Part shown: piece by piece, positions 46,386-59,427 of the stretch
Numbering within the stretch: the first letter of the stretch is position 1
How the letters are laid out: every line of letters begins with the position of its first letter
From: Pycnopodia helianthoides
Taxonomy: Eukaryota; Echinodermata; Asteroidea; Forcipulatida; Asteriidae
DNA: 64,000 nucleotides
Reading direction: 5' to 3'
NCBI GenBank assembly: GCA_032158295.1
Contig: CM063247.1
Span: forward strand, 16,532,009 to 16,596,008
The notes under the pieces: generated by a model
Databases searched by the model: none
What the model was told of the DNA's origin: nothing
Seen by the model: only the letters and a program-made list of their open reading frames with translations
Program-made: the position numbers and the translations under genes

Positions 46386-47491
46386 AAGTCCCTAACCTTG
46401 CGTTAAAATCGTGTAAAATGCCATTGTATTAGACAGGTTAGACATCCTTCAAGTGCGAAATCCAAAACCATTTAATGTCACATTTCAAATATATACATGT
46501 AGGTCTGTACATTTTTGTAATGGGAGCTTTTAGTTCATTCATTTATTTCTTTGATATTCAACCAAAAAGGCATTGAATTTGACCATATGACAATGACAAA
46601 CTCCTGTGTAGAACATACAGACCCATCTTAATGTTGACAACCAATGACGTGATGTTCCACATTTGTCACTCTGAAATAGTACCATATAGAATGACACTGG
46701 CAGACGGAAACAATAATGCTTTTTTTCAGAGGGCGTGTGATTCATAACAAAGGGTCTGTTTCACAAACAAAAACAAATCTGTTTTTGCACCAGAAAAATT
46801 TATTAAATCAAATCACAACACATACATATAGAAACCAACGATGGGTTAATTTTCAAGCACTTTTACATAAACACTGAAATTTGACAAAAATCTCACATAA
46901 TTTGAGAACAATAGTCCAGTACTACATTCCAGGACATTTGTCCCTTTATAGGACGGACTTGTAACAGAGAATACAACTCATATTGGTATAAATAAAAGCA
47001 TTTTCATATTGTTTAAAGGAAACAAATAAACAACATTGATGAATGCCTACATGACTTTGCTGAAGTGCCTTAGCCAGCCAGGGCCGGGGAAGAGGGGGGG
47101 AGGGGTTGCTGTTTAGAACCCTTACCTCCTTCCCCCATGGGATGAAAAAAAAACATGCACAAATGAATAACTCAATACAGCAATATCCCGCCCTTCCTCG
47201 CTTAGATACGCCACTGTTTTGCTATAATATGTAGGCCATCTGAACCCATCAAGGAATTCCTCAAATGTACAAGCACGTTAAACAAAATGGTTGTAATACC
47301 AAACAAGGTTTCTTTGAACAAACCAGACCACCTGATTCCAATGGAGAGCAAATTATTACAAGCTTCTCTAAATATTATTGGTCCCACAAGAAATTGTTTT
47401 AAAAAGGAACAAACAGTAAATGATTACTTTTAAAACTATGTACTATGATGCTACACTAATTGACGTATCTTTGCAAGAGGATAAAATCAGC

Positions 47492-47850
47492 ATGTCATGG
47501 CCGAGCGGTCTAGTGCATCGGACTCAAGTTCTGGTAGTAAAGTCATCAGGGTGTTGGTTCAAATCCCTGTCATGACACTTGTGCCCTTGAGCAAGATGCT
47601 TTACTGTAGTTGCTTCTCTCCAACCAGGGGTATAAATGGGTTACCTGCGAGGGTAGAGGTTGATATTGTGTTTGAATCAGCCTTCAGAGCGCCAGGCAGC
47701 ACAGGGCTGTATACTCCCCAGGGAGCTGAGAAAGATTACAGGAACGCTATTGGCACAATGACCAGGGTACTACATGTAGGTAAAGCACATTGAAACGTTA
47801 TTGTAAAATGCACTGTATAAGAACTAGTTATTATTATTACTACTATTATT
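47492..47850 (+). mobile_element. tRNA-Leu(CAA)-derived SINE
   Basis: Head CATGGCCGAGCGGTCTAGTG, anticodon region ACTCAAGTTCTGG and B box GGTTCAAATCCC match tRNA-Leu(CAA). The body has TTGTGCCCTTGAGCAAGATG and the tail is TTATTATTATTAC. About 360 bp. Confidence 0.82.
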
Positions 47851-50800
47851 GTTATTAAAATATGATTGGTAAGAATAAAGGCAGAAACCAACCTTAGAGA
47901 AGACAACGAGAACAATTTGAACAAATGTTTCAGACACACACAGACAAATCAGGGCTTAGAGTACCCAATTTAGACTGCTGGGTAGAGTCCGGTAGTTTTA
48001 GCACTGGGCCGGTCACACCACAACTGAACAAGTCCTATAGTCTACTGGGTTTTTTTTCTTTCAAAATACCTACTTTGAAAGGTTCACTAATTTACTTTCA
48101 GATACTAGGTCAAATCTTTTGCCAATTTGACTCAAAAATAAATTTTTAAATTAAAATATCTATTTGCTTTTTGCATGAATCTGCCAGTGAAGTTAATTTG
48201 AAACTAAAAATGAATTATTGTCAGGATCCTGTATAATATGGGCACAAATTTTTGCATGTTACAATGTCCGTGGCATAGGCATAAGTTTTTGTATTTATTT
48301 TGTTTTGAAACAGTCATCTGTCAAAGTTTGTTCAGAAAACAATATCCTGTAAAAAAGATTCTTTCTGGTGAAAAACCAGGTCATGAAACTTTAAGCTTTT
48401 CAATTTAAAACCTTCTGGTAATGTTCAGTAAATACAAAACAGACAGAAATATTTTGAAATTTCTCACGAGCTGCAAGATTTAACTGTTTAATGAGTTTCA
48501 ATGTTCAATGCAAAGCGTCAGCTCGATCACACAATTTTTTCTTTGAACAAAAATCTTGTATAACTGCACATTTAAGGTGACGTCACGTGACACTTGATGA
48601 CGTCAATAGAACAGGACCTAAATTTGGGCCACACCTAAAAACGGAACAATTACAAGAGGAGTTTGTGCACATGTTGCAAGAACGCCTAAGATTTGGTGGG
48701 GATTTATTATTTAATTTTTTTAAATACAAGTCCTGACAAAGGCATGAGTTCACGTACACAGACATTATTGAAAACAAAATTAATGCAGCATTTATACATA
48801 GTACTTATACTTTTGTCAATACAGACACCCAGAGGCTAAAAAATCCCCTTAATCATGGTAATAGTATCACTTCTATTTCTCACAGCAAAACAAAAAAACG
48901 TAGAATACATAAAACACCTCCAGTACAATGAGGTCAGTTTTCTGTTTAAGTCAGCAGTAATCTAGACTGATTTGGTCAAAGTTCAACACTAAACATCAAG
49001 AGTGTTATTAGTCTTGCGTCAATGCGTCTGCAAGATTTCAAAATATACAACACACATTAGTGTGGTTTAGCGTAATAAGAAAAACAACCCGCATGAAGAC
49101 TGACAAAGAGAAAATCTCAAGACTGTCCATCTGATCAAAAAAGATAGATCTGATACTTTTGGCAATTAGGCCATGTCCAAATTGGAAACTACAGCTACAG
49201 CTATGGCTGGATCGCTGCTTAATCATGCGTTGAAGTATAGGATGTCCTTAGCAACACCCTTAGCAACAATCATAGCCATAGCTGCAAACACCAATTCAGA
49301 TTTGGCCTTACATTTAAGCCCTAAGCTCACAAAGAAATTGCCAGAATTTTCTTCGAAGTGATTCAAACTTGGAAACGCTTTTGACGAAAATCTAAAATAT
49401 GATTCTTTGCATATTCATCTAACATGCTAAAACAAGCGCTATGCGATGGTTTAACTGTTCAACTGGGCCCAATTAAAAAACAAGTTAAGCACAAGAAACT
49501 GCTTAGCACAAAAAAATCTTGCTTGGAACAGGTTACCAGCCAAAATACCATTTACTGTACAGTGTTTGTGACTGGTTCCCTGCAAATTTTTGCTTCAGCA
49601 GAAAATTTTGCCAAGCCCCGCTTTCTGCTTTAAAACAGCGGTATGTTGGCCCAATTTTATGGCTCCACTCACCACAAAATTGTTTAAATATTTTGCTCTG
49701 TAGAATAAAATAAAGTGCAGGATTCTATGGCCAGTAAAGCGCAGAGTTCCACGGTAAACAACACCATAAATTACGCTGTAGGTTCCTCCACCGTGTACCT
49801 CAGACCAGGGCCCAATTTTATTGAGCTGCTTTAGAAAAAATACTGCTTGAAAATTTCCGGCTATTAAGCAAAATTGAGCAGCATACCAGTCACAGATGGC
49901 AAACATGTGATATTACTGGCTGGTAACCTTACTGTGGTAAGCATAATTCTGGTGTGCTTAAATGGGCCCAGGCTTGTCCAAGGCACACAGCGCAGTGTCA
50001 ATTGTGTAAACAACATTTTACAATCCTACTTCATGTGCAGAATACATACAAAATATTCTGTCTTTTACTTAATCATCACAAAAATACCTGCTGGGTTTCT
50101 TTTATTTTTAATAAAAAGAAGAAGAAGCTATTCTGAACATGCAGTATTTCTTTTCTACAGATTTTTCCTACGAAAAATTTTTACCTGGTATGTTAAAAAA
50201 AAAAATCTAGTACCACTTAAGTTTCCTTTGGTGATAAATGATGGTTCAATTGCATTGAACGCGGTATTAACCATAAAAATCACATTTGTAAAAAGCATTG
50301 CACTGCACCTTGATATTTTTTGTCCATTCACGGCTCTATGTTCTAAACAATTACTCACCAAAAACTGACATGAAGAAAACCTTCTAAAAAGCTACACGCA
50401 TAGAGAGTTTCTACAAGTAACCGCAAAATGCATTGTACAATATTTATGAAAAAGAACGAATAATTAGTCTTCAAGACCAATACAGCTCACTCTGCAGCAG
50501 AACAGACAAAATACGAAAAGTCCCCCAGTTTTCCAAATCTATTTTCACTGCTGTAGATAAAAAGCAGCAGAACAAATTTTCATCTCAATTAAGAAGTTGC
50601 CCGACTCCAAATCTACTCCGTGGCAGTAGATAAAGGACAAGTTCTAATAAGACCAGCTTACACAGCAAAGTAGATTTTAACACATGGTGAAACCGCCAAT
50701 CAAAGTCGTCAGACGTCAAATAGAATTAAATTTTGATACTACTCTGTTTTAGGTCCTGAAACTTTCTGAAAATGTTAAAATCAACCAGTATATCAAGAAT

Positions 50801-51045
50801 TTGTACAACAACTAATTTGCCAAATGTTTTGACTTCTGATGCATTCGTCATTTTGTGTAAACAATGACGATATGTTTCTCACTGCCCCCAAAAAAAATCA
50901 TTTTTGCGTGAAAAATTAGGAAGCAAACACTTCCCTGAACATGCTGAAAGCCAAAACTTGACTTGGGCCCTTAGCCAAGCATCTATGCATAGCATCAACG
51001 GAGCAGATTAACCCTTTACTTACCTGAAACCGCCAAACCATTTAC

Positions 51046-51955
51046 TCACTAGACAGCCCAAAATTCGCCCAGCAATTTTCTCATTGGACAGCCCAAAATC
51101 GCCCGACCATTTACTCACTGGACAGCCCAAAATCGCACGACCATTTACTCACTGGACAGCCCAAAATCTCCCGGCTATTTACTCACTGGACAGCCCAAAA
51201 ATCGCCTGGCTATTTACTCACTGGACAGCTCAAAATTGCCCGGCTATTTACTCACTGGACAGCCCAAAATTCGCCCAGCAATTTTCTCAATGGACAGCCC
51301 AAAATCGCCCAGCAATTTTCTCATTGGACAGCCCAAAATCACCCGACCATTTACTCACTGGACAGTCCAAAATCGCCCGGCTATTTACTCACTGGAACAT
51401 GCCCACAAATATCGCCCGCGGCTATTTACTCACTGGACAGCCCAAAATCGCCCAGCAATTTACTCACTGGACAGCCAAAAATCGCCCGACCTATTTACTC
51501 ACTGGACAGCCCAAAATCCCGCATTACACTGCAGCCAAATTCAGCATTCTCATGGACAGCCCAAAACGCCCTGACCATTTACTCAACTGGACAGCCCAAA
51601 CCGCTCGGCCATTTACTCACTTGACACCCAAAATGCCCGACCATTTACTCACTGGACAGCCCAAAACCCCGACCATTTACTACTGGACAGCCTGAAACCG
51701 CTCGGCCATTTACTCACTTGACCACCCAAAACTGCCCGACCATTTACTCACTGGACAGCCCAAAACTGCCCGACCATCTACTCACTGGACAGCCCAAAAC
51801 TGCCCGACCATCTACTCACTGGACAGCCCAAAACTGCCCGACCATCTACTCACTGGGCAGCCAATGCTACTCCAAAACTGCCCGACCATCTACTCACTGG
51901 ACGCCAAAACTGCCCGACCATTCCACTCAGCTCTGCCCGACCTTACTCACTTGAC
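51046..51955 (+). repeat. ~34-bp minisatellite, about 26 copies
   Basis: Unit CATTTACTCACTGGACAGCC + CAAAATCGCCCGAC with indel variants. Intergenic between NDUFS4 and ARL15. The long plus-strand frames over it are a by-product of repetition. Confidence 0.95.
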
Positions 51956-53182
51956 CGCTAGAAACGGCCAGAGATTACAAAATACTTTGTATCTTGGGTT
52001 TTACACATTCTAGTGGGTCACATCAAACTGCCAACGAAAGAGTCCAATTTGAAGACTTTGATGTTCCAAAAATATGAAAGAAATGGAAAAATCTACTTCC
52101 AAAGGTTCAAAGGTCTGAAATCATCTGTAGGTAATATGGACATTGTTGGTCATTACCCAAAGTATGCTTGATTTAGTTTAATCACCTAGTTAAAATCTCT
52201 TTTGCTCTGGTACAATTGAAAAAGTGTGCACAACTTTCTGTGCAACACCATGAACACTAACGCAATCTATATACATTAAAAGTTTTATAATTTAGCTGAT
52301 GTGTCGTTATATTTACAATCTCAAAGCTTCAAATGAGTAAAAGCAAATAAATACATGCGCAAATCAGTTGAAAGGGTAATTTTTTTCTTTACAAAGTAAA
52401 CCAAACTTGTAACAGACAACAACAAAAAATTAATCACAACAAAAGTTACATTATGATTTCTATATACTGCATTAATCCGGACACTTTTCCCTGCCCTGTT
52501 CAGTGAGTAAATGACTTACGTTGAAGGTGGGCGTAAGTGCTAATGAGTTCAACTAACCAATAACAGTATTATGCAAACCAATTGGACTCAATTTCTTACA
52601 CCAGCAAAAACCGTCACATCTTCTCTACACAGAAAAATATTCACACCCTGAAACTGCTCTGACAAACTTAAATTGAAAAGAAAAACCATTTACAAATGAA
52701 TTAATCACAAACATCTAGAGGCATGGAGTTTGCTCTACGCTGACTCTACGAAAGTTTGAAATCTATTCAGTACTGTAACACCTGATTTACTTATTTCCAA
52801 TTCCCCAAAAACCTTGAACACAGACTCCTTATGACAGGCGAATTCACACACTTAAAAAATCCTTTGCCGTCATTAGGAGGGACATCATCATCCAATGTTT
52901 GCCAAGTTCCAGAGATGCCTAGCCCAAACGAAATGCTCTCGGTGACCACTACAAAATGAAAAGGCGGTCTTTTTCAATCAGTACTGTGAAAGACGTTCAA
53001 CTATGTAAAAACTCGTCAGCTCTGCAGAAGAATCCAAGACGAATCTTATCCTAAAAAAAAAAAAACTTACAGATTCTCATCACGAATTTGGTCACCTTGG
53101 GACTCTTTCATCCCCTGTTTGGGTCCAGATTTCAGTTCAATCGCAACATGGCAAGCATCTTCATCACACCCGGTTGTCCTCC

Positions 53183-56100
53183 TCACTGTCTGTCGTAGTG
53201 TGCAATATTTGGGCTAAGGCGGGTCAGCCCTTCTTTGGCGCCGGCAAGGTCCTCCTTAGAGCACAGCTGCAGTACTGTGTCACGGCCTGCTCTCAAGGTG
53301 TCTAGGTTGAGGGCCTCGGAAAGCTGTGATCATATAGAAATACGGTACAAAGAATAAGTAAACTTGAAACTTTGCATGGTGGCAAAAGCAACCTAGAAAC
53401 TAGGACTGGCAGTAACACCATGTAATATATCTCTGATGAGTAATGGTGATTCTGAAGATTTTTTCGCTTACAGTAAACCAGAGCCATGACTATGGCCCAC
53501 AAGGTGTTGGGGGCTTTACCTGGTCTTTATTGCGTGCTGATGACTTATCCTGGTGACTGGCTAGAATCAGAAGGGGTAGACCCAGTAAGGAGGCATGCGT
53601 CAGGGTGGTGGTCAACACATCTGATACCTACGAGCAAACGACACAAGACTTTAAGAATTACCATTATAGATAAGAATAAATTGCTTGTCATATGTGTATG
53701 CTGCTCCAAAACTAAAAGTGTAGATTCAATATTTTTCAAATGAAGATTATTAGTTCTGTAGGAATAGAATTTGCAAATGACTCTTGGGGCTGATTCAATC
53801 TGTTTTCTTAAAGGTATTAACTGTGTGCTGTGTTGATGCATTCACATGATATCATATTGCGAGCTGGATAGTTTATCTATCATTCAAAACCGCAGTGGAT
53901 GAGATTAAATGGTCAGACAGTAGAAGGTTCACTGTGTGCTGTGTTGATATATTCACATGATGTCATATTGCAGGTTGCATATTTTATTTATTGTTCAAAA
54001 ACACAGATTAAATGGTCAAACAGTAGTGGGGTTGACTGTGTAAATGTGATGATATCAAAATGTTGGCTGGGATAGTTTATCAATCATTCAAAGCCACAGT
54101 GAATGATATTAAAGGGTCAAACAGTAGGAGGGTTAAACACATTATAGGTACCTCTTGTAAATCACTGTCGGAGCAGGCACTGTCAAGAACAAACACAATG
54201 GCCTCAGTCCCCTCATAATACCGATGCCAGTGAGGTTGTATGTTTGATCCACCTGTGAAGACAATTTAAACAAGTAAAAACTCTACTCTCTACTTCTGCA
54301 GGCAAATTTATGTATTTCCACAGAGTTTAATTTAATTACACTTAAATGTACATACATTTGTACAATTTGACCTTAGCCCTAAGCCTTGGAGGCCTTCACT
54401 TCGTATAAATACTACAGTGATGTCCTGGATATGAGGGTCCCTTTCTGGGGAGGAACAATTTTAGAGCTTAATTTTTTCACAAAAATGACAGGTCTAAGAG
54501 GAATATCTGATGTCCAAAACCAACCACCAAAAAGTGTAAGTGGTCATAGAATGTTAATCTGGTGAGATTAGTAGCTTCTTACAGGGTAAGAAATTTTCTC
54601 CCCGGTAACAAACCCTCATATCTAGGGCCGTTTTCAAAACCACAGCATGGGCTTGGGCTCTACCCACCTGTCTGAAGCCCTGTAAGGACAGTACACATTT
54701 CCTAAATAACTGACAGCGCCCAAAGCACTTTGAGACACCATATACAATTTTGGACACCATACTTCTTCTTCTTCTTCTTCTTCACATATCTCCCCCATCC
54801 TACAAGCATTAACACTGGCTTCCTTTCCGGGACCGCATCATCTTTAAGATTCTCTTTATCATCTTCTCACTCCCTAAATGGCACATCACCTGAATACATC
54901 AATGACTTAATTCATCTGTACAAACCTCAACACACAGCTTCTCTCCTAGGTTCAATATTTTTATTATTATTATTCTTCTAATTAATACACAAATGAGAAA
55001 AAAACTAACATCTATTTCTATTGCGATAGTAATTATCAGGACTTACCCCCTAACTCTTTGCAGTTCAGTACAGCATCTTCAAGAGGAACAGCTTTTATAC
55101 TGAATCCTGCAACACAATTCAAAGAAATTAAAACACATTTATTCCATTGCTATCTTTTTTATCCATTCGCATAATTAATACTTTTTTTCTAGATCAATTA
55201 ACCATTTGAGTAAACTCAAATGTAGCTATGTAGCCTACTAGTACAGGAAATATTCTGAATATAGAGCAGAAGAAATTAGAAAAATAGAAGTCCTGATGAC
55301 ATCACAAACACGACTTCATCAGAAATGTTAACCATGTTTTTGGACACCGTGTTTTGAATTTGGCAGTTTTTTTTTGCACCATAAGTCACTCAAAACACAT
55401 CGATTACATGAAAAGTAATGGTTAGCCCCGACTTCACTTGAGAATTTAACGTCATAATCCTTGCACCTGCTTCGCTGCGAACTTTGAAACAAAAATTTAG
55501 CCCAGAAACAAAAAATATTCACTTAGAAGACAGTTTCACATGGTTTAAAGGCGAAGTATACCTTTGGTTTTTGAAACCGTTTGATGTTTTTTTTCCTATA
55601 TAAATGTAGATATATACAATAAAACTAACCTATGAAAATTTCATTTAAAAAGGTGGTCACGTTTTTGAAATATCGCCAAATCCGCAGCGAATATGTCCAC
55701 GCATAAAGAAGAATCCCAATAGGAATACACAATCTGAGAAACCTTTCTGACGGGAACATTTCTCAGGTTCAAATTTTGGGGGATAAAAACTGACATCTTT
55801 TTCCACATCCACATTATTTTGAATTGAAATATTTCTCAAAAAGCTTTATATTATTAAAAGTTGCTGTACTTCTAACCCAGTAAGTTTTTATTGCCATTCA
55901 TTTTTAGAGTGATTACCAATCGTATACCTTCCCTTTAATTCTGCAAACCTTCGCAGAGCCATAACAAGAAGGTTAAGTGAGCAGATTAGACACCCTGCTT
56001 TTTCAGTTGATAATACATTTGTTGACAACCCAGTTTGCTAGTTCTAGCAAGAAACTTGCTTACCAACTGTAGGCACAATCTCTTCAGTCTTTTGACAACC

Positions 56101-57351
56101 CAGGTTGCTAATTCTAGCAAGAAACTTGCTTACCAACTGTAGGCACAATCTCTTCAGTCTTTTGACAACCCAGTTTGCTAATTCTAGCTTAGAAACTTGC
56201 TTACCAACTGTAGGCACAATCTCTTCAGTCTTTTGACAACCCAGTTTCCTAATTCTAGCTTAGAAACTTGCTTACCAACTGTAGGCACAATCTCTTCAGT
56301 CTTCTCCCCACACAGTAGAGTAAGCAGGGTGGTCTTCCCTGCTCCAGACAGTCCTAGACAGACTGCAGTGTACTGTGGTCTAGGTGGTGGCTCACGCTGG
56401 CAGCAAAGCTTCTGACAACACTGCACACCAACATAATAAGGATGGACTTTTCTAATACCCTTCAAATTGTAGGTCATATTATGTTTTTTGAGTAGGCCTA
56501 CGCATATGAGGAAAAGCATTTTCCTTAGAACAGTACTCTCCTAGTGTCTTTAGCATGAGACCTTCCCATACCTTCCAGAATACTCCAAACTATGGAAACT
56601 CAACATCCAAATGTTTGGTTTGCCTGGCCAAGTGGCAAGCAATTGATATTTTGGGGCCTACAGTCCCATATCTTCCAAAATACTCCACACAATGGTAACT
56701 CAACATCCAAATGTTTGGTTGCATCTTTTTTTTTAGATAGCTCGGATGTACTGGTACACAAAACAAGTGCATGCCGAGATACAATGTTCTTGCACGATGC
56801 ATTTTGTGCCAGATACGACGTTTTCGCAAAATCAAGATATATGACGTTTTTGCACTGAAACAACGACATGTAGTACAATGTACCTTTCATTGAGCTAGGT
56901 GATCAGTTCATCTGTCATTGATGGCAGAGGCCTGGAATTCAATTTTTGAGAGGGCTAGGCCACTTTCAGTTTCATTTTACAAAGGGCTCTCCCATTTGAA
57001 AATCTTAAAGTTTATGCAAAACTTTTGAAGGGGCACCAAGGCCAAGACCAGGGGCAACAGGGGCCATGGCCTCTATGTAATTCCAGGGGCCTTTTCCAAA
57101 CCTCGGCTTGGGCTTGAGCTCCGTCATCATTTTTGGAGCAGTGTACATTTTGCATGGTGTGTTTCAACATCAAGCAGATCCGAGAGCCACAGCTGGAGCC
57201 GAGGTTTTGAAAAAAGCCCCCCGGCACGTACAGTAAACTCTATCATAATGCAATTAATACTCAAACGTGTCACAGCTCTTACCCTGTGAGTTCCAATTCT
57301 ACATATCGCCCAGAAGATTCCACAGTATTGGCTGGCACGAGAGCTCCCCAT
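53183..57351 (-). CDS. ARL15: ADP-ribosylation factor-like protein 15
   Basis: Atypical Arf-like small GTPase, in vertebrates linked to Golgi/endosomal trafficking and to CNNM magnesium transporters. Exons 57351-57283, 56420-56276, 55106-55047, 54252-54152, 53627-53520 and 53323-53183 join in compatible phases to give 207 residues (human about 204). A Cys-rich segment CCQKLCCQREPPPRPQY precedes the P-loop GLSGAGKTT (~47-54). The switch II block is KELGGSN instead of the usual D-x-G-G-Q, and the G4 motif is ASHQDK instead of NKxD; both departures are known for ARL15, which has KELGG and NHQDK. The N-terminus MGSSRASQYC has Gly at position 2, suitable for myristoylation, unlike my recollection of the human start. 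The 3' end of exon 2 with its donor is tandemly copied into the following intron. Convergent with NDUFS4, head-to-head with the RING ligase gene 2.1 kb away. Confidence 0.95.
53815..54140 (+). repeat. ~110-bp tandem repeat, dispersed family, locus 3 (ARL15 intron)
   Basis: About three diverged units with ATATCATATTGC, TTTATCTATCATTCAAAACC and GGTCAGACAGTAG, ending 12 bp before the coding exon at 54152. Confidence 0.82.
55545..55938. mobile_element. TTAA-flanked MITE, family G, copy 3 (diverged)
   Basis: TTAAAGGCGAAGTATACCTT ... GTATACCTTCCCTTTAA, in an ARL15 intron. Confidence 0.75.
56020..56303 (-). repeat. ~71-bp tandem repeat spanning the ARL15 exon 2 splice donor (four copies)
   Basis: The last 28 nt of ARL15 exon 2, its donor and about 43 nt of intron form a unit repeated four times. 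Donor boundaries fall at 56276 (the one that fits the gene), 56205, 56134 and 56064, spaced 71, 71 and 70 bp, each with identical CCTACAGTTG|gtaagc. Use of the second donor would add 71 nt and, at exon 3, reads D-S-V then TAA; further read-through meets a stop at 56184. So only the first donor keeps the protein. Confidence 0.88.
56926..57227. mobile_element. hAT-like MITE copy 4 abutting a second palindromic element
   Basis: 56926-57086 matches the CAGGCCTG family. It runs directly into a ~140-bp inverted-repeat element (57086-57227) with TTTTCCAAACCTCGGCTTGG at one end and AGCCGAGGTTTTGAAAAAAG at the other; relatives lie at 24630-24715 and 54618-54665. Both are in ARL15 intron 1. Confidence 0.72.
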
Positions 57352-59427
57352 GGTGCTGGGTTTTTCTCAATCAGCAGCGACTGCGATTACAGCAAGGCGT
57401 GTGTACCGAGCAAAACAAACAAGAACTACGCTTCACGACACACTCAAGTCACAGAAGCTTCACATGATAGTAAACTGGTAGATGCAGCATGTTAACCTGT
57501 AACACAGATGGGATGTGATAGGCGGAAAAAGACAAATTACTTGTGACCTCTCTTTTCGTGTACTGATATTTTTTTAGGCTATCTGTATGCTTTTTTAGTA
57601 ATTACCACCTAATTAAAGCATTGGTAATTGTCAAATACCAGTATCCACACTTTGTGTAACCCAACAAATCCATGAAATAACAAACTTGTGAAAATTTAAG
57701 CTCAACGGTCATCATAGTCACAAGAAAACAGTAAAAGACCCCTCTATATCATGTTTTCACTTAACTATTTTCAAACAACGGATTTTATCACCGTAATAAA
57801 ATCTACTTGTTTTACTAATTTCTCAAAAACTATAAGCCATTTTTAGAAATGGTGGACACAATACTATGACACTACAAGGTTTGGGTAAATTTGTCTGTCT
57901 ACACCCAAACCAAACAGTGCACTCCTATAGTGTCTACCGTATCTCAAAAAGGCTAATAGCATTTCAAGCAAAGCTATTTCAAGGGAAGTTTTCCACTGTG
58001 CATCCCCGCCCGCGATCTTTGACAAAAAAAATAAATTCTTTTAAAATACATTTTTTACATCGTATTTTTTAAACTTTAGCACACCGAAAAAACACATACT
58101 ACATAGAAAAAAGCTGGCAACCATCTTAAAAAAAAACAGTCCGGCCAGTTGTCTTAAAAAATGTGTCAGGCGGCCATTTAAAAAAAAAGCCCCGCCTCCT
58201 TTTTTTTCCAAAAAGGCAGATCACTAAATATCTTATTTTATTTTTTATTTTTTTCCTTGAATCAACGGAACCAGAACTGGTCAAATGGACTTTTCTCAAA
58301 GCCTCTTCAAAAGGAACTAGTCTTTGACAATTACACTCTAGTTAGTACTGTAGTATTACTAATACTAACCTAGCTAAGGTAGAGTGTTGTCACACATTTG
58401 TTTAACTCAATCAAAAGCATTATCTCATTTGACTTTGAGTAAATAAAATAAAATAGTATTTTGATGTCAACAAAGAGATTGCAACAAAAACAATGTGAAA
58501 TCAAAAAGTAATCCAGAACTAGTCAAACGTTTGTATCCCCTCTCGGCCTCCTGGTGGTGTATCTGGAATAAGACACCAGTCACCAGCCCGTCTCCACTGC
58601 ACTACACTACACCCGTGTTATTCAAGCATGGAGGAAAACCTCCATGATTGATTCAAGATGCAATGGAGGAGTTCAACCTGTCATGGGCTAAAAAAAACAC
58701 ACAGATATAAATGTATCACAACCACACGGGAAATAGTTCAAGTAACTTAAACGCACAATAAATTCACTTTTCTTACTAAACTATTACCATATTTGTTGTT
58801 GAAATCTGTCCACTTGCACTACCTAGTTGCAGGTCGCCACCCTGACGGTCAGCCAGTATACACTAGATGAACTTCATGCACAAAATATTTCATGTTATAT
58901 TGATGTTCCACACTTTTCAAATTCTTACAAAATACAAGCTATGTTTTACTCCAAAATATCCATCGAATTTACATCAATTTCAAACAAACAATTATTGTTG
59001 CAATAATTATATATATATTTAATAAATAACTTGAAATGTAGGTGAAATATATATTTTAGTTGATAACCAATACTGTTTAGTACAACTGTGTCCATAAGAG
59101 CAGTGGAAACAGAAATGACATCATTATTAAACTTTGACGCAGTCCAAAAAGAAAATATGAGGTTCCTAGCGATTTAACTGATTCAAAAGCCAGACGTCAA
59201 AAAGAAAATTGATAGTATCATACAATAGACAGAGAGTATGATTAGTTTCCAACAGTATTAATGATTAATTTTCAAGACTAATATCACTAGTATCTTCTGA
59301 ATCAAAATCAGAATGTATTTTTAAAAAGATCTACGGACTAGGCCAAGTTTAATTTATTGGGTCGACCCACCACCACCATGACATCCCCGTGTGTTTTTTG
59401 CATAATTATTGTATGTACGATGCAAAT
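57352..59427. promoter_or_regulatory. ARL15 / RNF115-126 divergent intergenic region
   Basis: 2.1 kb between two outward-facing start codons; presumably holds both promoters and 5' UTRs. A relic of MITE family G covers about 57630-57990. No clear TATA box or CpG-rich core stood out. Confidence 0.5.

Larger units (their letters stand above)
44940..53182. other. NDUFS4 / ARL15 intergenic region (convergent)
   Basis: 8.2 kb with SINEs, the 34-bp minisatellite, a GGGGCA-type repeat at 45000-45150, a CRE-containing stretch near 48578-48606 (two TGACGTCA) and a MITE with GGGCCCAATT ends around 49455-49960. The frame at 49874-50368 overlaps that MITE and is not called. ARL15 3' UTR should occupy part of 52-53.2 kb. 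Confidence 0.65.

Noticed and set aside
49874..50368. 164-codon plus-strand frame
   Set aside because: Starts inside a MITE with GGGCCCA ends and continues through lysine/phenylalanine-rich AT sequence; no family resemblance.
51084..51954. 203- and 112-codon plus-strand frames
   Set aside because: Produced by the 34-bp minisatellite; no domain, start context or splice support.
53520..53841. 98-codon minus-strand frame beginning MHQHSTQ
   Set aside because: Different reading frame over ARL15 exon 5; the GTPase frame VSDVLTTT...ASHQDK uses the acceptor at 53627.
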